From: an uncultured Prevotella sp.
GTDB taxonomy: Bacteria; Bacteroidota; Bacteroidia; Bacteroidales; Bacteroidaceae
Length of the DNA stretch: 57,165 nt
Assembly (NCBI GenBank): GCA_947170725.1
Contig: CAMVUM010000020.1
Coordinates: forward strand, 1-57,165
Direction: 5' to 3'
Shown: positions 35,940-43,732 of the stretch, one piece after another
Numbering within the stretch: the first letter of the stretch is position 1
Layout of the letters: every line of letters starts with the position of its first letter
Made by a program: the position numbers and the translations under genes
Notes under the pieces: generated by a model
What the model was told of the DNA's origin: nothing
Database searches by the model: none
The model's input: the letters and a program-made list of their open reading frames with translations, nothing else

Positions 35940-38537
35940 ATGAAATATTCTATCGAGAAGGTAATCACGCTCATCGGAGCGCGACGCGTCGGCGATGCCG
36001 ACGCAAGCATAGGGTGGTTGCTCACAGACAGCCGCTCGTTGTGTTTTCCGGAAGAGACTTTGTTTTTCGCGTTGCGCTCCGAGCGCAATGACGGCCATAG
36101 ATATATCCGTGACCTCTATCGCCGCGGCGTGCGCAACTTCGTTGTAGAGCATGTTCCGGAGGAAGCGCCGGTGGAATATCGTGACGCGAATTTCCTGAAA
36201 GTGGTAAGCCCGCTTGCCGCCCTGCAGCGTCTGGCTGAGCGCCATCGTGACGAATTTGACATCCCCGTAGTGGGTATCACCGGCAGCAACGGAAAGACAA
36301 TAGTCAAGGAATGGCTCTATCAGTTGTTATCGCCGCAGATGGCCGTGACGCGCTCGCCGCGCTCGTATAACTCGCAGATTGGCGTTCCGCTGTCCGTATG
36401 GCTGCTTAGTGAACACACGGAGGTGGCGCTGCTGGAGGCCGGTATCAGCCAGCCGGGCGAGATGGAGGCCCTCAGGGACATCATCCAGCCGACAATAGGC
36501 GTGTTCACGTCGCTTGGTCAGGCTCATCAGGAGAACTTCCGGACGATGGAGGAAAAATGTCGCGAGAAGCTGCAGCTGTTCCATGACGCCCGGGTTATTG
36601 TTTATGATGCCGATGATGCCGTTGTCAGCCGTTGCATACGCAGTTCCGGATTTAAGGGCGAGAAGATAGGGTGGAGAGCCCCCCTCGGTTCTCCCAATGG
36701 AGGAAGACATGCGGCAGGAAACGGTTGTTCTTTCCCGTCCGACAATCCGTTAGCGGGAGAGAGCTGTACAGACGGCATGCTTGTTTCTGTTGAATACGGA
36801 ACGGACGGTTCAAGCGCGTCGTCACCCGTTGGAGGGGCTGACGGGAGCGGAAACCTCGTCCGCATACATTACATATATAAAGGTATGGCAGGCGTCTACC
36901 ATCTGCCGTTCATCGACGATGCCTCGATAGAATGTTCCATCGCCTGTGCCTGCGTTGCACTCTATCTCGGCGTGACACCCGAGCAGCTTGACGAACGGAT
37001 GTCGAGGCTTGAACCTGTGGCGATGCGCCTTGAGGTGAAGGAAGGACGTCGGGGATGTACGCTTATCAACGATTCCTACAATTCAGATTTGTCTTCTCTT
37101 GACATAGCCCTTGACTTCATGAACCGCCGCCCCGACCACAACGGCCGCCGCCGGACGATTATTCTGAGTGATATCTATCAGAGCGGAGAGAGCGAGGACA
37201 TGCTCTATCGCGAGGTATCGGAACTGGTTGTTAAGCGTGGTGTGGAGAAGTTCATAGGAATCGGTGAGGCTATCAGCCGTCAGGCAGACAAGATAGAAGT
37301 GGCAGAGAGAAGTTTCTTTGCCGATGTAGAGGATTTCATCGGCAGCGATGTGTTCCGTTCGCTGCGTGACGAGGTTATACTCATAAAAGGTTCACGGGCT
37401 TTCGGTTTCGATCATATAACAGAACTGCTGGAGCGGAAAGTCCACGAGACAATACTTGAAGTCAATCTCAATGCCGTTGTGGCCAATCTCAACTATTACC
37501 GTTCTTTCATGAGGCCGGAAACCAAGCTGGTCTGCATGGTTAAGGCTGACGCCTACGGAGCCGGCGCCGTGGAGGTGGCCAAGACGCTTCAGGACCACCG
37601 CGTTGACTATCTGGCCGTGGCCGTGGCCGACGAGGGCGTGACACTGAGAAAGAACGGCATCACGGGAAACATCATGATTATGAACCCTGAGATGACGGCC
37701 TTCAAGACCATCTTCGACTACGACCTGGAACCTGAAGTCTACAGTTTCCGTTTGATGGACGCTCTCATCCGGGCCGCCGAGAAGGAAGGAATCACGGGCT
37801 GGCCGGTGCATATCAAGCTCGATACGGGCATGTGTAGGCTGGGATTTGACCCGCGCCACGATATAGATGAGGTTATTGACAGGCTGAAAAATCAGAATGC
37901 GATCGTCCCGCGTTCGGTCTTCTCCCATTTTGTGGGTTCCGACAGCAGCGACTTCGACGATTTCTCCGCGCGCCAGTTCGCGCTCTTCGACGAGGCGAGC
38001 CGCCGTATTCAGGCTGCTTTCGACCATCGCATCCTGCGCCATATAGACAATTCTGCCGGCATAGAGCATTTCCCCGAACGCCAGCTCGACATGTGCCGCC
38101 TCGGCATAGGGCTTTACGGAGTGGACAGCATCGGCAACCGGATTCTTAATACCGTCAGCACGCTGAAGACCACAATCTTGCAGATGCGCCGTGTTCCGGC
38201 CGCCGAGACCGTGGGCTACAGCCGTCGCGGCGTACTCACGAAGGACAGCGTGATAGCCGCCATTCCAATCGGATATGCCGACGGGCTCAACCGCCGATTG
38301 GGCAATGGACGGTGCTATTGCCTCGTCAACGGCCATAAAGCGCCATACGTGGGCAATATCTGCATGGATGTGGCTATGATTGACGTTACCGGAATTGACT
38401 GCCGTGAGGGCGATTCGGTAGAAATATTCGGCCAGGATTTGCCCGTAACCGTGCTTTCCGACGTGCTCGGCACCATCCCGTATGAGGTGCTGACGAGCGT
38501 GAGCAGCAGGGTCAAGAAGGTGTATTTTCAGGACTGA
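35940..38537 (+). CDS. Bifunctional MurF-like ligase / alanine racemase
   Basis: The 865-residue fusion has a MurF-type N-terminal half (GITGSNGKTIVKEWL ATP loop, RSYNSQIGVPLSVW, LINDSYNSDL) and a C-terminal alanine racemase (LVCMVKADAYGAGA with PLP lysine Lys535; GYSRRGVLT with the catalytic Tyr; IPIGYADGLNR). It would make D-Ala and add D-Ala-D-Ala to the UDP-MurNAc tripeptide, two adjacent steps of peptidoglycan synthesis. Residues of about 244-303 form a Gly/Ser/Pro-rich insertion (APLGSPNGGRHAAGNG) with no clear family counterpart, probably a surface loop or inserted repeat. No separate murF or alr is in the window. Confidence 0.93.
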   Translation: MKYSIEKVITLIGARRVGDADASIGWLLTDSRSLCFPEETLFFALRSERNDGHRYIRDLYRRGVRNFVVEHVPEEAPVEYRDANFLKVVSPLAALQRLAERHRDEFDIPVVGITGSNGKTIVKEWLYQLLSPQMAVTRSPRSYNSQIGVPLSVWLLSEHTEVALLEAGISQPGEMEALRDIIQPTIGVFTSLGQAHQENFRTMEEKCREKLQLFHDARVIVYDADDAVVSRCIRSSGFKGEKIGWRAPLGSPNGGRHAAGNGCSFPSDNPLAGESCTDGMLVSVEYGTDGSSASSPVGGADGSGNLVRIHYIYKGMAGVYHLPFIDDASIECSIACACVALYLGVTPEQLDERMSRLEPVAMRLEVKEGRRGCTLINDSYNSDLSSLDIALDFMNRRPDHNGRRRTIILSDIYQSGESEDMLYREVSELVVKRGVEKFIGIGEAISRQADKIEVAERSFFADVEDFIGSDVFRSLRDEVILIKGSRAFGFDHITELLERKVHETILEVNLNAVVANLNYYRSFMRPETKLVCMVKADAYGAGAVEVAKTLQDHRVDYLAVAVADEGVTLRKNGITGNIMIMNPEMTAFKTIFDYDLEPEVYSFRLMDALIRAAEKEGITGWPVHIKLDTGMCRLGFDPRHDIDEVIDRLKNQNAIVPRSVFSHFVGSDSSDFDDFSARQFALFDEASRRIQAAFDHRILRHIDNSAGIEHFPERQLDMCRLGIGLYGVDSIGNRILNTVSTLKTTILQMRRVPAAETVGYSRRGVLTKDSVIAAIPIGYADGLNRRLGNGRCYCLVNGHKAPYVGNICMDVAMIDVTGIDCREGDSVEIFGQDLPVTVLSDVLGTIPYEVLTSVSSRVKKVYFQD

Positions 38538-38786
38538 CAAGCTAATCCAGGCCAAAGGAGTTGCTTTGTCCGGTAGCTGGTGATTGACGCCGACCGTCGG
38601 ATAACCGACTGTCGGCAAGCGTCGGACTTGCCGTTGTGCAGCGCATGATTTGCCGTCGGCAGGCAGATGGCGCTGGCGTGGCCGGAGAACGCGAATGAAT
38701 AAAAAATTAAAACATATATTCCAAAATATCATTTATTTTCCATATCTTTGCAAAGACAAATCATTTAAGACCTAAAATAAACAAAA
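38538..38786. other. Intergenic region with short GC-rich dyads and the transporter promoter
   Basis: Between 38560 and 38670 there are several short dyads built on GCCGAC/GTCGGC, some of which may terminate the murF-alr transcript, but no clean stem plus T tract. The 3' part is AT-rich and ends with TATCTTTG at 38743-38750, the likely -7 box of the following transporter gene. Confidence 0.55.
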
Positions 38787-40241
38787 ATGAGTTCCTTACA
38801 AACTACAAAAATGACAAATTGGCGTTGGTGGATATGCGGCTTGTTGTTCGTTGCGACAACAGTCAACTATCTCGACCGGCAGGTGCTGTCACTGACAGCA
38901 AAGGAGTTTATCTATCCTGATTTCCACTGGACGGATGAAGACTATGGTAACATCACGGCTTATTTCTCCATCTTCTATGCTATCTGCATGTTGTTTGCAG
39001 GTAAGTTCGTAGACTGGATGGGAACAAAGAAAGGATATCTTTGGGCAATCGGAGTGTGGAGTTTCGGCGCTTGTATCCACGCCGGTACAGCCATTGCAAC
39101 CCAATATATCCACGGACTGGATAGTCTCGATGCCATGCGCGCCGTTGAGAACGGAAGTTCTGCAGCTTTGGCCATCGCTTCAACCGGTGTATGGCTCTTC
39201 CTCGTCTGCCGCGCAATCCTCGGTCTCGGTGAGGCCGGAAACTTCCCCGCTGCCATCAAGGTTACAGCAGAATATTTCCCGAAGAAAGACCGCGCTTACG
39301 CCACTTCAATCTTCAACGCCGGTGCTTCAGTCGGCGCATTGGCCGCTCCGCTGATGATTCCGCCATTGGCAAAAGCTTTTGGCTGGGAGATGGCGTTCAT
39401 CATTATCGGTGCTCTCGGCTTCATCTGGATGGGCTTTTTCGTCAAGTGGTATGAGAAACCGGAGAAGTCGTCAAAGGTTAACGAGGCCGAGTTGCTGTAC
39501 ATCCATCAGGACGACGAGGCCGAAACAGTCACTAAAGAGGCTGAGGTCAAGGAAGAAAAGCAGATACCTTTCCTCCAGTGTTTCGGCTACAAGCAGACAT
39601 GGGCATTCATCGTGGGCAAGTTCTTCACCGACGGTGTATGGTGGTTCTTCCTGTTCTGGGCTCCGGGCTATTTCCAGGATGTCTATGGATACAAGGCTTC
39701 TTCCGGTACAGGTATGCTCCTGATTATGACACTCTATGCAATTGTGACTTTCCTTTCTATCTATATCTGCAAGCTGCCGACATACTTCGTTGACAAGAAG
39801 GGCATGAATCCGTATGCCGGCCGTATGCTCGCCATGATGTTCATCGCGTTCATTCCTCTGGTTTGCGTCGTAGCACAGCCTCTGGGAGAGTATTCCGCAT
39901 GGTGGCCCGCAGTCATCATCGGTCTTGTTGGTGCCGGTCATCAGGCCTGGTCTGCCAATATATTCTCTACCGTGGGTGATATGTTCCCGAAGAGCGCCAT
40001 CGCAACCGTTACCGGTATCGGCGGTATGGCCGGCGGTGTGGGCTCATTCCTCATCAACAAGGGTTCCGGTCAGCTCTTCACATTCGCTGAGGAGCAGGGC
40101 GCCGCGTTCACGTTCCTCGGCTTCGAGGGCAAGCCCGCTGGCTATATGATTGTGTTCTGCATCTGTGCCGTTGCCTATCTGCTGGCCTGGTGTATCATGA
40201 AGACGCTCGTTCCGAAGTATAAGCCCATCATCGTAGACTAA
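38787..40241 (+). CDS. MFS transporter, ExuT/ACS-like
   Basis: A 484-residue, twelve-helix permease. The N-terminus (TTVNYLDRQVLSLTAKEF) and LGLGEAGNFPAAIKVTAEYFPK are the signatures of the anion:cation symporter branch (hexuronate ExuT, glucarate, sialic acid and similar carboxylated sugars). An acidic cytoplasmic loop (EAELLYIHQDDEAETVTKEAEVK) separates the two halves. Hexuronate is the likeliest substrate, but no uronate catabolic gene is adjacent. It is transcribed alone from 38743-38750; a terminator follows at 40271-40312. Confidence 0.88.
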   Translation: MSSLQTTKMTNWRWWICGLLFVATTVNYLDRQVLSLTAKEFIYPDFHWTDEDYGNITAYFSIFYAICMLFAGKFVDWMGTKKGYLWAIGVWSFGACIHAGTAIATQYIHGLDSLDAMRAVENGSSAALAIASTGVWLFLVCRAILGLGEAGNFPAAIKVTAEYFPKKDRAYATSIFNAGASVGALAAPLMIPPLAKAFGWEMAFIIIGALGFIWMGFFVKWYEKPEKSSKVNEAELLYIHQDDEAETVTKEAEVKEEKQIPFLQCFGYKQTWAFIVGKFFTDGVWWFFLFWAPGYFQDVYGYKASSGTGMLLIMTLYAIVTFLSIYICKLPTYFVDKKGMNPYAGRMLAMMFIAFIPLVCVVAQPLGEYSAWWPAVIIGLVGAGHQAWSANIFSTVGDMFPKSAIATVTGIGGMAGGVGSFLINKGSGQLFTFAEEQGAAFTFLGFEGKPAGYMIVFCICAVAYLLAWCIMKTLVPKYKPIIVD

Positions 40242-40270
40242 TCGTCCGCGTCTGATATAACTGACACAAA

Positions 40271-40312
40271 AAAGGCTGCGCACGTACCCTGAAAGGGTGG
40301 TGGGCAGCCTTT
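40271..40312. terminator. Terminator between MFS and nitroreductase genes
   Basis: AAAGGCTGC (40271-40279) pairs with GCAGCCTTT (40304-40312), with a nested ACCCT/AGGGT stem and flanking A and T tracts on the two sides. It serves convergent genes. Confidence 0.8.
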
Positions 40313-40384
40313 GTTGTTTCTTCACTGTTCCGTTGTTTCCGTCAACAGCGGTCACACTTGTCACCGTCCGACGGCGTATTCCGT

Positions 40385-41122
40385 TTATATGAATCCCTGA
40401 TTCCTGAGCGCCTCCATCATACCTGCCGACATGGCTTCGTTGTCCTTGCGGGTGTATCGTATGTCGGTGAAAATCTGTGCCAGAGTCTCCTTGTTGTTAA
40501 TCTCGCAGAAGTGGCGGTTCTCCTCCAGCGCCTCCTTGGCCGCATAGAGACGGTCGATTGACTGCGGGGTATAGTCGCGGTAGGTCTCCTGATGGACGAA
40601 CGCCTCCGTTGTCAGACGGTCGCTCAGCGGCGGATTCTCGTCAGGCCATCCCAGTGTGATTGTGGCCACGGGCATGACCAGTCTGGGCAACTGCAGGGCG
40701 TCTATAATCATCTGGGGCATATAGACCGTCGTTCCCAGCCAGCAGAGTCCCAGTCCCTCCTCCTCGGCCAGATTGCAGAACGTCTGAGTATATATGAGCG
40801 CATCGGTGGCGGCATTGATGAACGAAAGGAAATTGTCATATCCCGGCTCAGCCTTGCGGTTGCGGCACCACGTGCTGGTGCGGTTGAAGTCGGCGCAGAT
40901 GGTCAGCACCACCGGCGCTCCGGTGACCATGGGCTGGTTGAAGTGGGCTGGAGCAAGACGCTTCTTTCCCTCCTCCGAGCGTGTGACGACGACGCTGTAG
41001 AGCTGCAGATTGCCCATCGTCTGGGTGCGCGCGGCTTCGGATAGCAGCCGCTGGAGCAGCGCCTCGTCCACATCCTGCGCGGAATATCGGCGGATGGTCC
41101 GCCTCGTGTTTATTGTCTTCAT
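40385..41122 (-). CDS. Nitroreductase-family oxidoreductase
   Basis: A 245-residue FMN-dependent enzyme of the nitroreductase fold from the ATG at 41122. The N-terminus MKTINTRRTIRRYSAQDV is the typical R-x-S/T-x-R-x-Y start that contacts FMN. EEEGLGLCWLGTTVYMPQMI and PVATITLGWPDENPP are the second flavin-binding region. The physiological substrate cannot be inferred. The frame is open to 41191, but a promoter box (41148-41155) shows that the shorter start is right. Confidence 0.9.
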   Translation of the reverse strand: MKTINTRRTIRRYSAQDVDEALLQRLLSEAARTQTMGNLQLYSVVVTRSEEGKKRLAPAHFNQPMVTGAPVVLTICADFNRTSTWCRNRKAEPGYDNFLSFINAATDALIYTQTFCNLAEEEGLGLCWLGTTVYMPQMIIDALQLPRLVMPVATITLGWPDENPPLSDRLTTEAFVHQETYRDYTPQSIDRLYAAKEALEENRHFCEINNKETLAQIFTDIRYTRKDNEAMSAGMMEALRNQGFI

Positions 41123-41147
41123 AACGTTAGGTATATTGATATATCTG

Positions 41148-41155
41148 CAAAGATA
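41148..41155 (-). promoter_or_regulatory. Promoter -7 box of the nitroreductase gene
   Basis: The minus strand reads TATCTTTG, 25 bp before the ATG at 41122. Confidence 0.7.
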
Positions 41156-41250
41156 CGGAAAAAATCCTGAAAGAGCAGGACTTTCGTCCATGCTTTTTCA
41201 GGATGCGTAGTGTTTTCGGAGAAAGAAATTCCGTGTGAGATGGTGGCTGT

Positions 41251-43044
41251 CTATTTCTTTTTAAACACCCTTGCCAGAAATCCTCCGTCGGTCTTGTACA
41301 TACAGAACGGGCGGATGTGTCCGTCCTTGCTCGTGTGCAGTCCGTAGGCCATGGCCTCCATATCTTCAAAATGTGGCAGGACAACCTCTTTCCGTCTGCC
41401 GTTCTTGCGGTTGATGGTGACCAGAGTGTAAGTGTCTGTTGCCGGATTATCCATTCTGCCGGCTGAATAGCACACGAGGCAGTAGATATTCTTCTTGTCC
41501 ATGCTCAGTGCCGTTATGCAGCGGTCGAAGAACCGGTAGTAGGGTTTGACGTATTCATATCTGTAGAAAGCGGCAGTGTCCGGCGTTGGAAACTGTTCGG
41601 TTTCAACATCAAAAGCACTGTAAAATTTCGGACTGTCGTCATTGATATCGCGGATGAGACAGACTTTCCCGGACATGCCGTCACAGTAGATCAGTTCGTC
41701 GGCCGTACTGTATGAAACTGGTCTCACGAACCAGTAGCCCGTGCGGCTCTTCCGGTGACACGCCTCCATGTCGCCGATATAGCGTCTCAGTTTGCCGTCG
41801 GCAGTCCCGAATGTGGCCAAAGTGGGATTGGGCGTGTCGTAGAAACCGTCGGCAAACGGGTTCTTGGCTATGATGTGTTCATAGTCTTCCCTGACATACT
41901 CCATCGGCCATGTCAGTTTCTGACAGCTGGCAATCAGATTGTCCTTGAAAATCGAGAATGAGAAGATGTTATAGAAGAACATGGTGTCCCTGTTGAGCAT
42001 GAAGTCCGGTGCGATCATAGGCAGTCTTTCCAGCGTGGAGGCCTTGCGGCGCAGTATGGCCGGCGAATTATAGTAGGCCGTGCTTCCGTTTGCATAGATT
42101 GTGTCCCAGATGATGTGAGGCAGCGAATAGGACATGGCGATGTCGCCGTTGGGCATAATCTGCGGGTCACATGGGATGTAGAACACCATGTGGCGGCGTT
42201 TCATATTCTGCAGTGTCTCGTTGTCAATCTCCACGAACCGGTCCTGCTCGGTGCTGTCAGCCTGGAGGAGAGTTCTGAAGTCAAGTTTGCCGCCATTCTC
42301 CTCAAAGAGCATGACGCCTCCGGCGAGCTTGTCGTTGAAGAGGAACATTCCGTGCTCAAATTTCGGTGTACCATAGATTTCCGATACAGGATTGCCACCC
42401 GTGACCAGCGGATAGTCCTCATAGCTGTTCCCAATGAGTCCGGCTACCGGTTTCCTTGCCTCCACCGTCGCCTCGTCGTCCGTCTGCGTATCGCTGGCGA
42501 ATGTCATTGGTTCCAGTTTTCCTCTGTATGCTATGAGCTGTCTGACAAACTTATGGCTCATATCCGGAGTCTCTCCTCCGGTGAGCATCTCGCCGGTGCT
42601 CCTTTTCAGTTTCAGTATCACGGTACCGCTGATGGAGCCGAGGTTGATGTCGAATATATCGTGAAATGTGTCGGCTGTGTCATACAGATAGTGCTTTGCC
42701 TCAAATCCGTTATTTCTGTTGTATTGCTCAGAGGCCGCTTTCTCCTTATAGACGGCTATCAGCAGTGTTTCCTGCAGGCTGTCCGTCTCGTTCATTATCC
42801 GGAAGAAGGTCGGTATATATGCCTCACATCTCGGGCAGTTTGACGGCCGGTAGGCCACTGCATAGATTGTGTCGGCGTCGGTCTCCAATCCGTTCAGGAA
42901 TTCCCGTAACAAATTCTCCGTGCCAGGCTTCTGTCGAACCTGTATGTAGTTGTCTGTCATATCTCTCACAAGGTCGCGCTCCTGTGCGTGAGAGAGATGA
43001 CAGATGAAGAGAAGTGATATTATCGATAATATGCTCTTTTTCAT
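41251..43044 (-). CDS. Exported thioredoxin-like / propeller-like protein of unknown function
   Basis: A 597-residue protein with signal peptide MKKSILSIISLLFICHLSHA. Residues of about 58-160 look like a thioredoxin-type domain with a CPRC site (Cys70, Cys73; YRPSNCPRCEAYIPTF). Residues 190-597 are beta-rich with repeated blocks that suggest a six-bladed propeller of the kind often annotated in Bacteroidetes exported proteins near TPR regulators; that fold call is inference. The protein could be a periplasmic redox or binding protein. Its promoter box is at 43143-43150, with TTGCGC dyads upstream. The TPR-HTH regulator gene lies upstream on the same strand. Confidence 0.75.
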   Translation of the reverse strand: MKKSILSIISLLFICHLSHAQERDLVRDMTDNYIQVRQKPGTENLLREFLNGLETDADTIYAVAYRPSNCPRCEAYIPTFFRIMNETDSLQETLLIAVYKEKAASEQYNRNNGFEAKHYLYDTADTFHDIFDINLGSISGTVILKLKRSTGEMLTGGETPDMSHKFVRQLIAYRGKLEPMTFASDTQTDDEATVEARKPVAGLIGNSYEDYPLVTGGNPVSEIYGTPKFEHGMFLFNDKLAGGVMLFEENGGKLDFRTLLQADSTEQDRFVEIDNETLQNMKRRHMVFYIPCDPQIMPNGDIAMSYSLPHIIWDTIYANGSTAYYNSPAILRRKASTLERLPMIAPDFMLNRDTMFFYNIFSFSIFKDNLIASCQKLTWPMEYVREDYEHIIAKNPFADGFYDTPNPTLATFGTADGKLRRYIGDMEACHRKSRTGYWFVRPVSYSTADELIYCDGMSGKVCLIRDINDDSPKFYSAFDVETEQFPTPDTAAFYRYEYVKPYYRFFDRCITALSMDKKNIYCLVCYSAGRMDNPATDTYTLVTINRKNGRRKEVVLPHFEDMEAMAYGLHTSKDGHIRPFCMYKTDGGFLARVFKKK

Positions 43045-43142
43045 AATTCTTTTTTTGTATGTATTCCCTATCTAAAGCGTTAGGGTTTTGCTTCCATTTT
43101 TAGTTCAGCATGGATACTGTCTTTATAAAGCGCTTTCGGTTA

Positions 43143-43150
43143 CAAAGTTA
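43143..43150 (-). promoter_or_regulatory. Promoter -7 box of the thioredoxin/propeller-like gene
   Basis: The minus strand reads TAACTTTG, about 100 bp before the ATG at 43044. Confidence 0.65.
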
Positions 43151-43181
43151 CTTTTTCTTTTCGTTTATTTTGCAATTTTTA

Positions 43182-43267
43182 TTGCGCAAAACAGTGCGTA
43201 TTTGCTTTCAGGGGTATTAATTGGGTATAAATGTGGATTTCTGTTTGTTGCGCAAAACAGTGCGCAA
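43182..43267 (-). promoter_or_regulatory. Two TTGCGC...GCGCAA operator-like sites
   Basis: TTGCGCAAAACAGTGCG occurs at 43182-43198 and again at 43248-43264, 66 bp apart. The second extends to a full dyad, TTGCGC-8-GCGCAA (43248-43267). Relative to the -7 box at 43143-43150 the first site falls near -40 to -56, where an activator would bind. The neighbouring HTH regulator is a candidate binder (inference). Confidence 0.5.
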
Positions 43268-43330
43268 AGCCTTGTGCATGGCAGTATGTTGGGGGTGAGA
43301 AGTGGGATATGGCAAATATTTGTTGTTATA

Positions 43331-43723
43331 ATAATATCACGGAATTTAACACTTGAGAATTTTAATTCTGGAGCGCGCCGCCGTCAAAAAATTGACATTC
43401 CGCTGCTTCCGGCACACGAAATCCGGCCTGCCTCCAACCAATAAGGCTCTCCCGAGGGTGCAACGGAGCCGCCGTCATGATTCAACGGCGGCCTTGTTGC
43501 ATCGCAACGGCGGCTCCGTTGCACCCTCGGGAGGGCCTTACGGCAAGACTTTCGGCCTGATTTTATTGCACACTTTGGCGAGTTTTGTTGTAACACGCTG
43601 TGTGTCAGTGTGTATAAGTTGCACGCGCAAAACTCGAGAATTTTGGACTACGGGAAAATAATTTCTGAATATCGCAAGGATTTTGAGCCATTTGTCCGTT
43701 AAATTCTGAGTTTTTAACAGTTC
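43331..43723. repeat. 393 bp structured repeat, copy B
   Basis: Same ends and same length as copy A (31286-31678), with near-gapless similarity in the right half (TTGCACA, GCTGTG, GCACGCGCAAAACTCG, GAATATCGCA). The core differs: two 31-nt arms at 43445-43475 and 43507-43537 (GGCTCTCCCGAGGGTGCAAC and complement) pair fully apart from one G-T, forming a very stable hairpin with a 31-nt loop. The right end stops 9 bp short of the regulator gene's stop codon. No ORF is shared with copy A. With the promoter and operator-like sites it accounts for most of the 43045-43732 gap. Confidence 0.75.
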
Positions 43724-43732
43724 TGCGGCATG

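Noticed and set aside
37392..38732. 446-codon minus-strand frame inside the alanine racemase half
   Set aside because: It is antisense to conserved racemase motifs and has no family features.
43088..43661. Two small frames across repeat copy B and its flank
   Set aside because: They are broken relative to copy A, lack signals, and one covers the promoter and operator-like sites.
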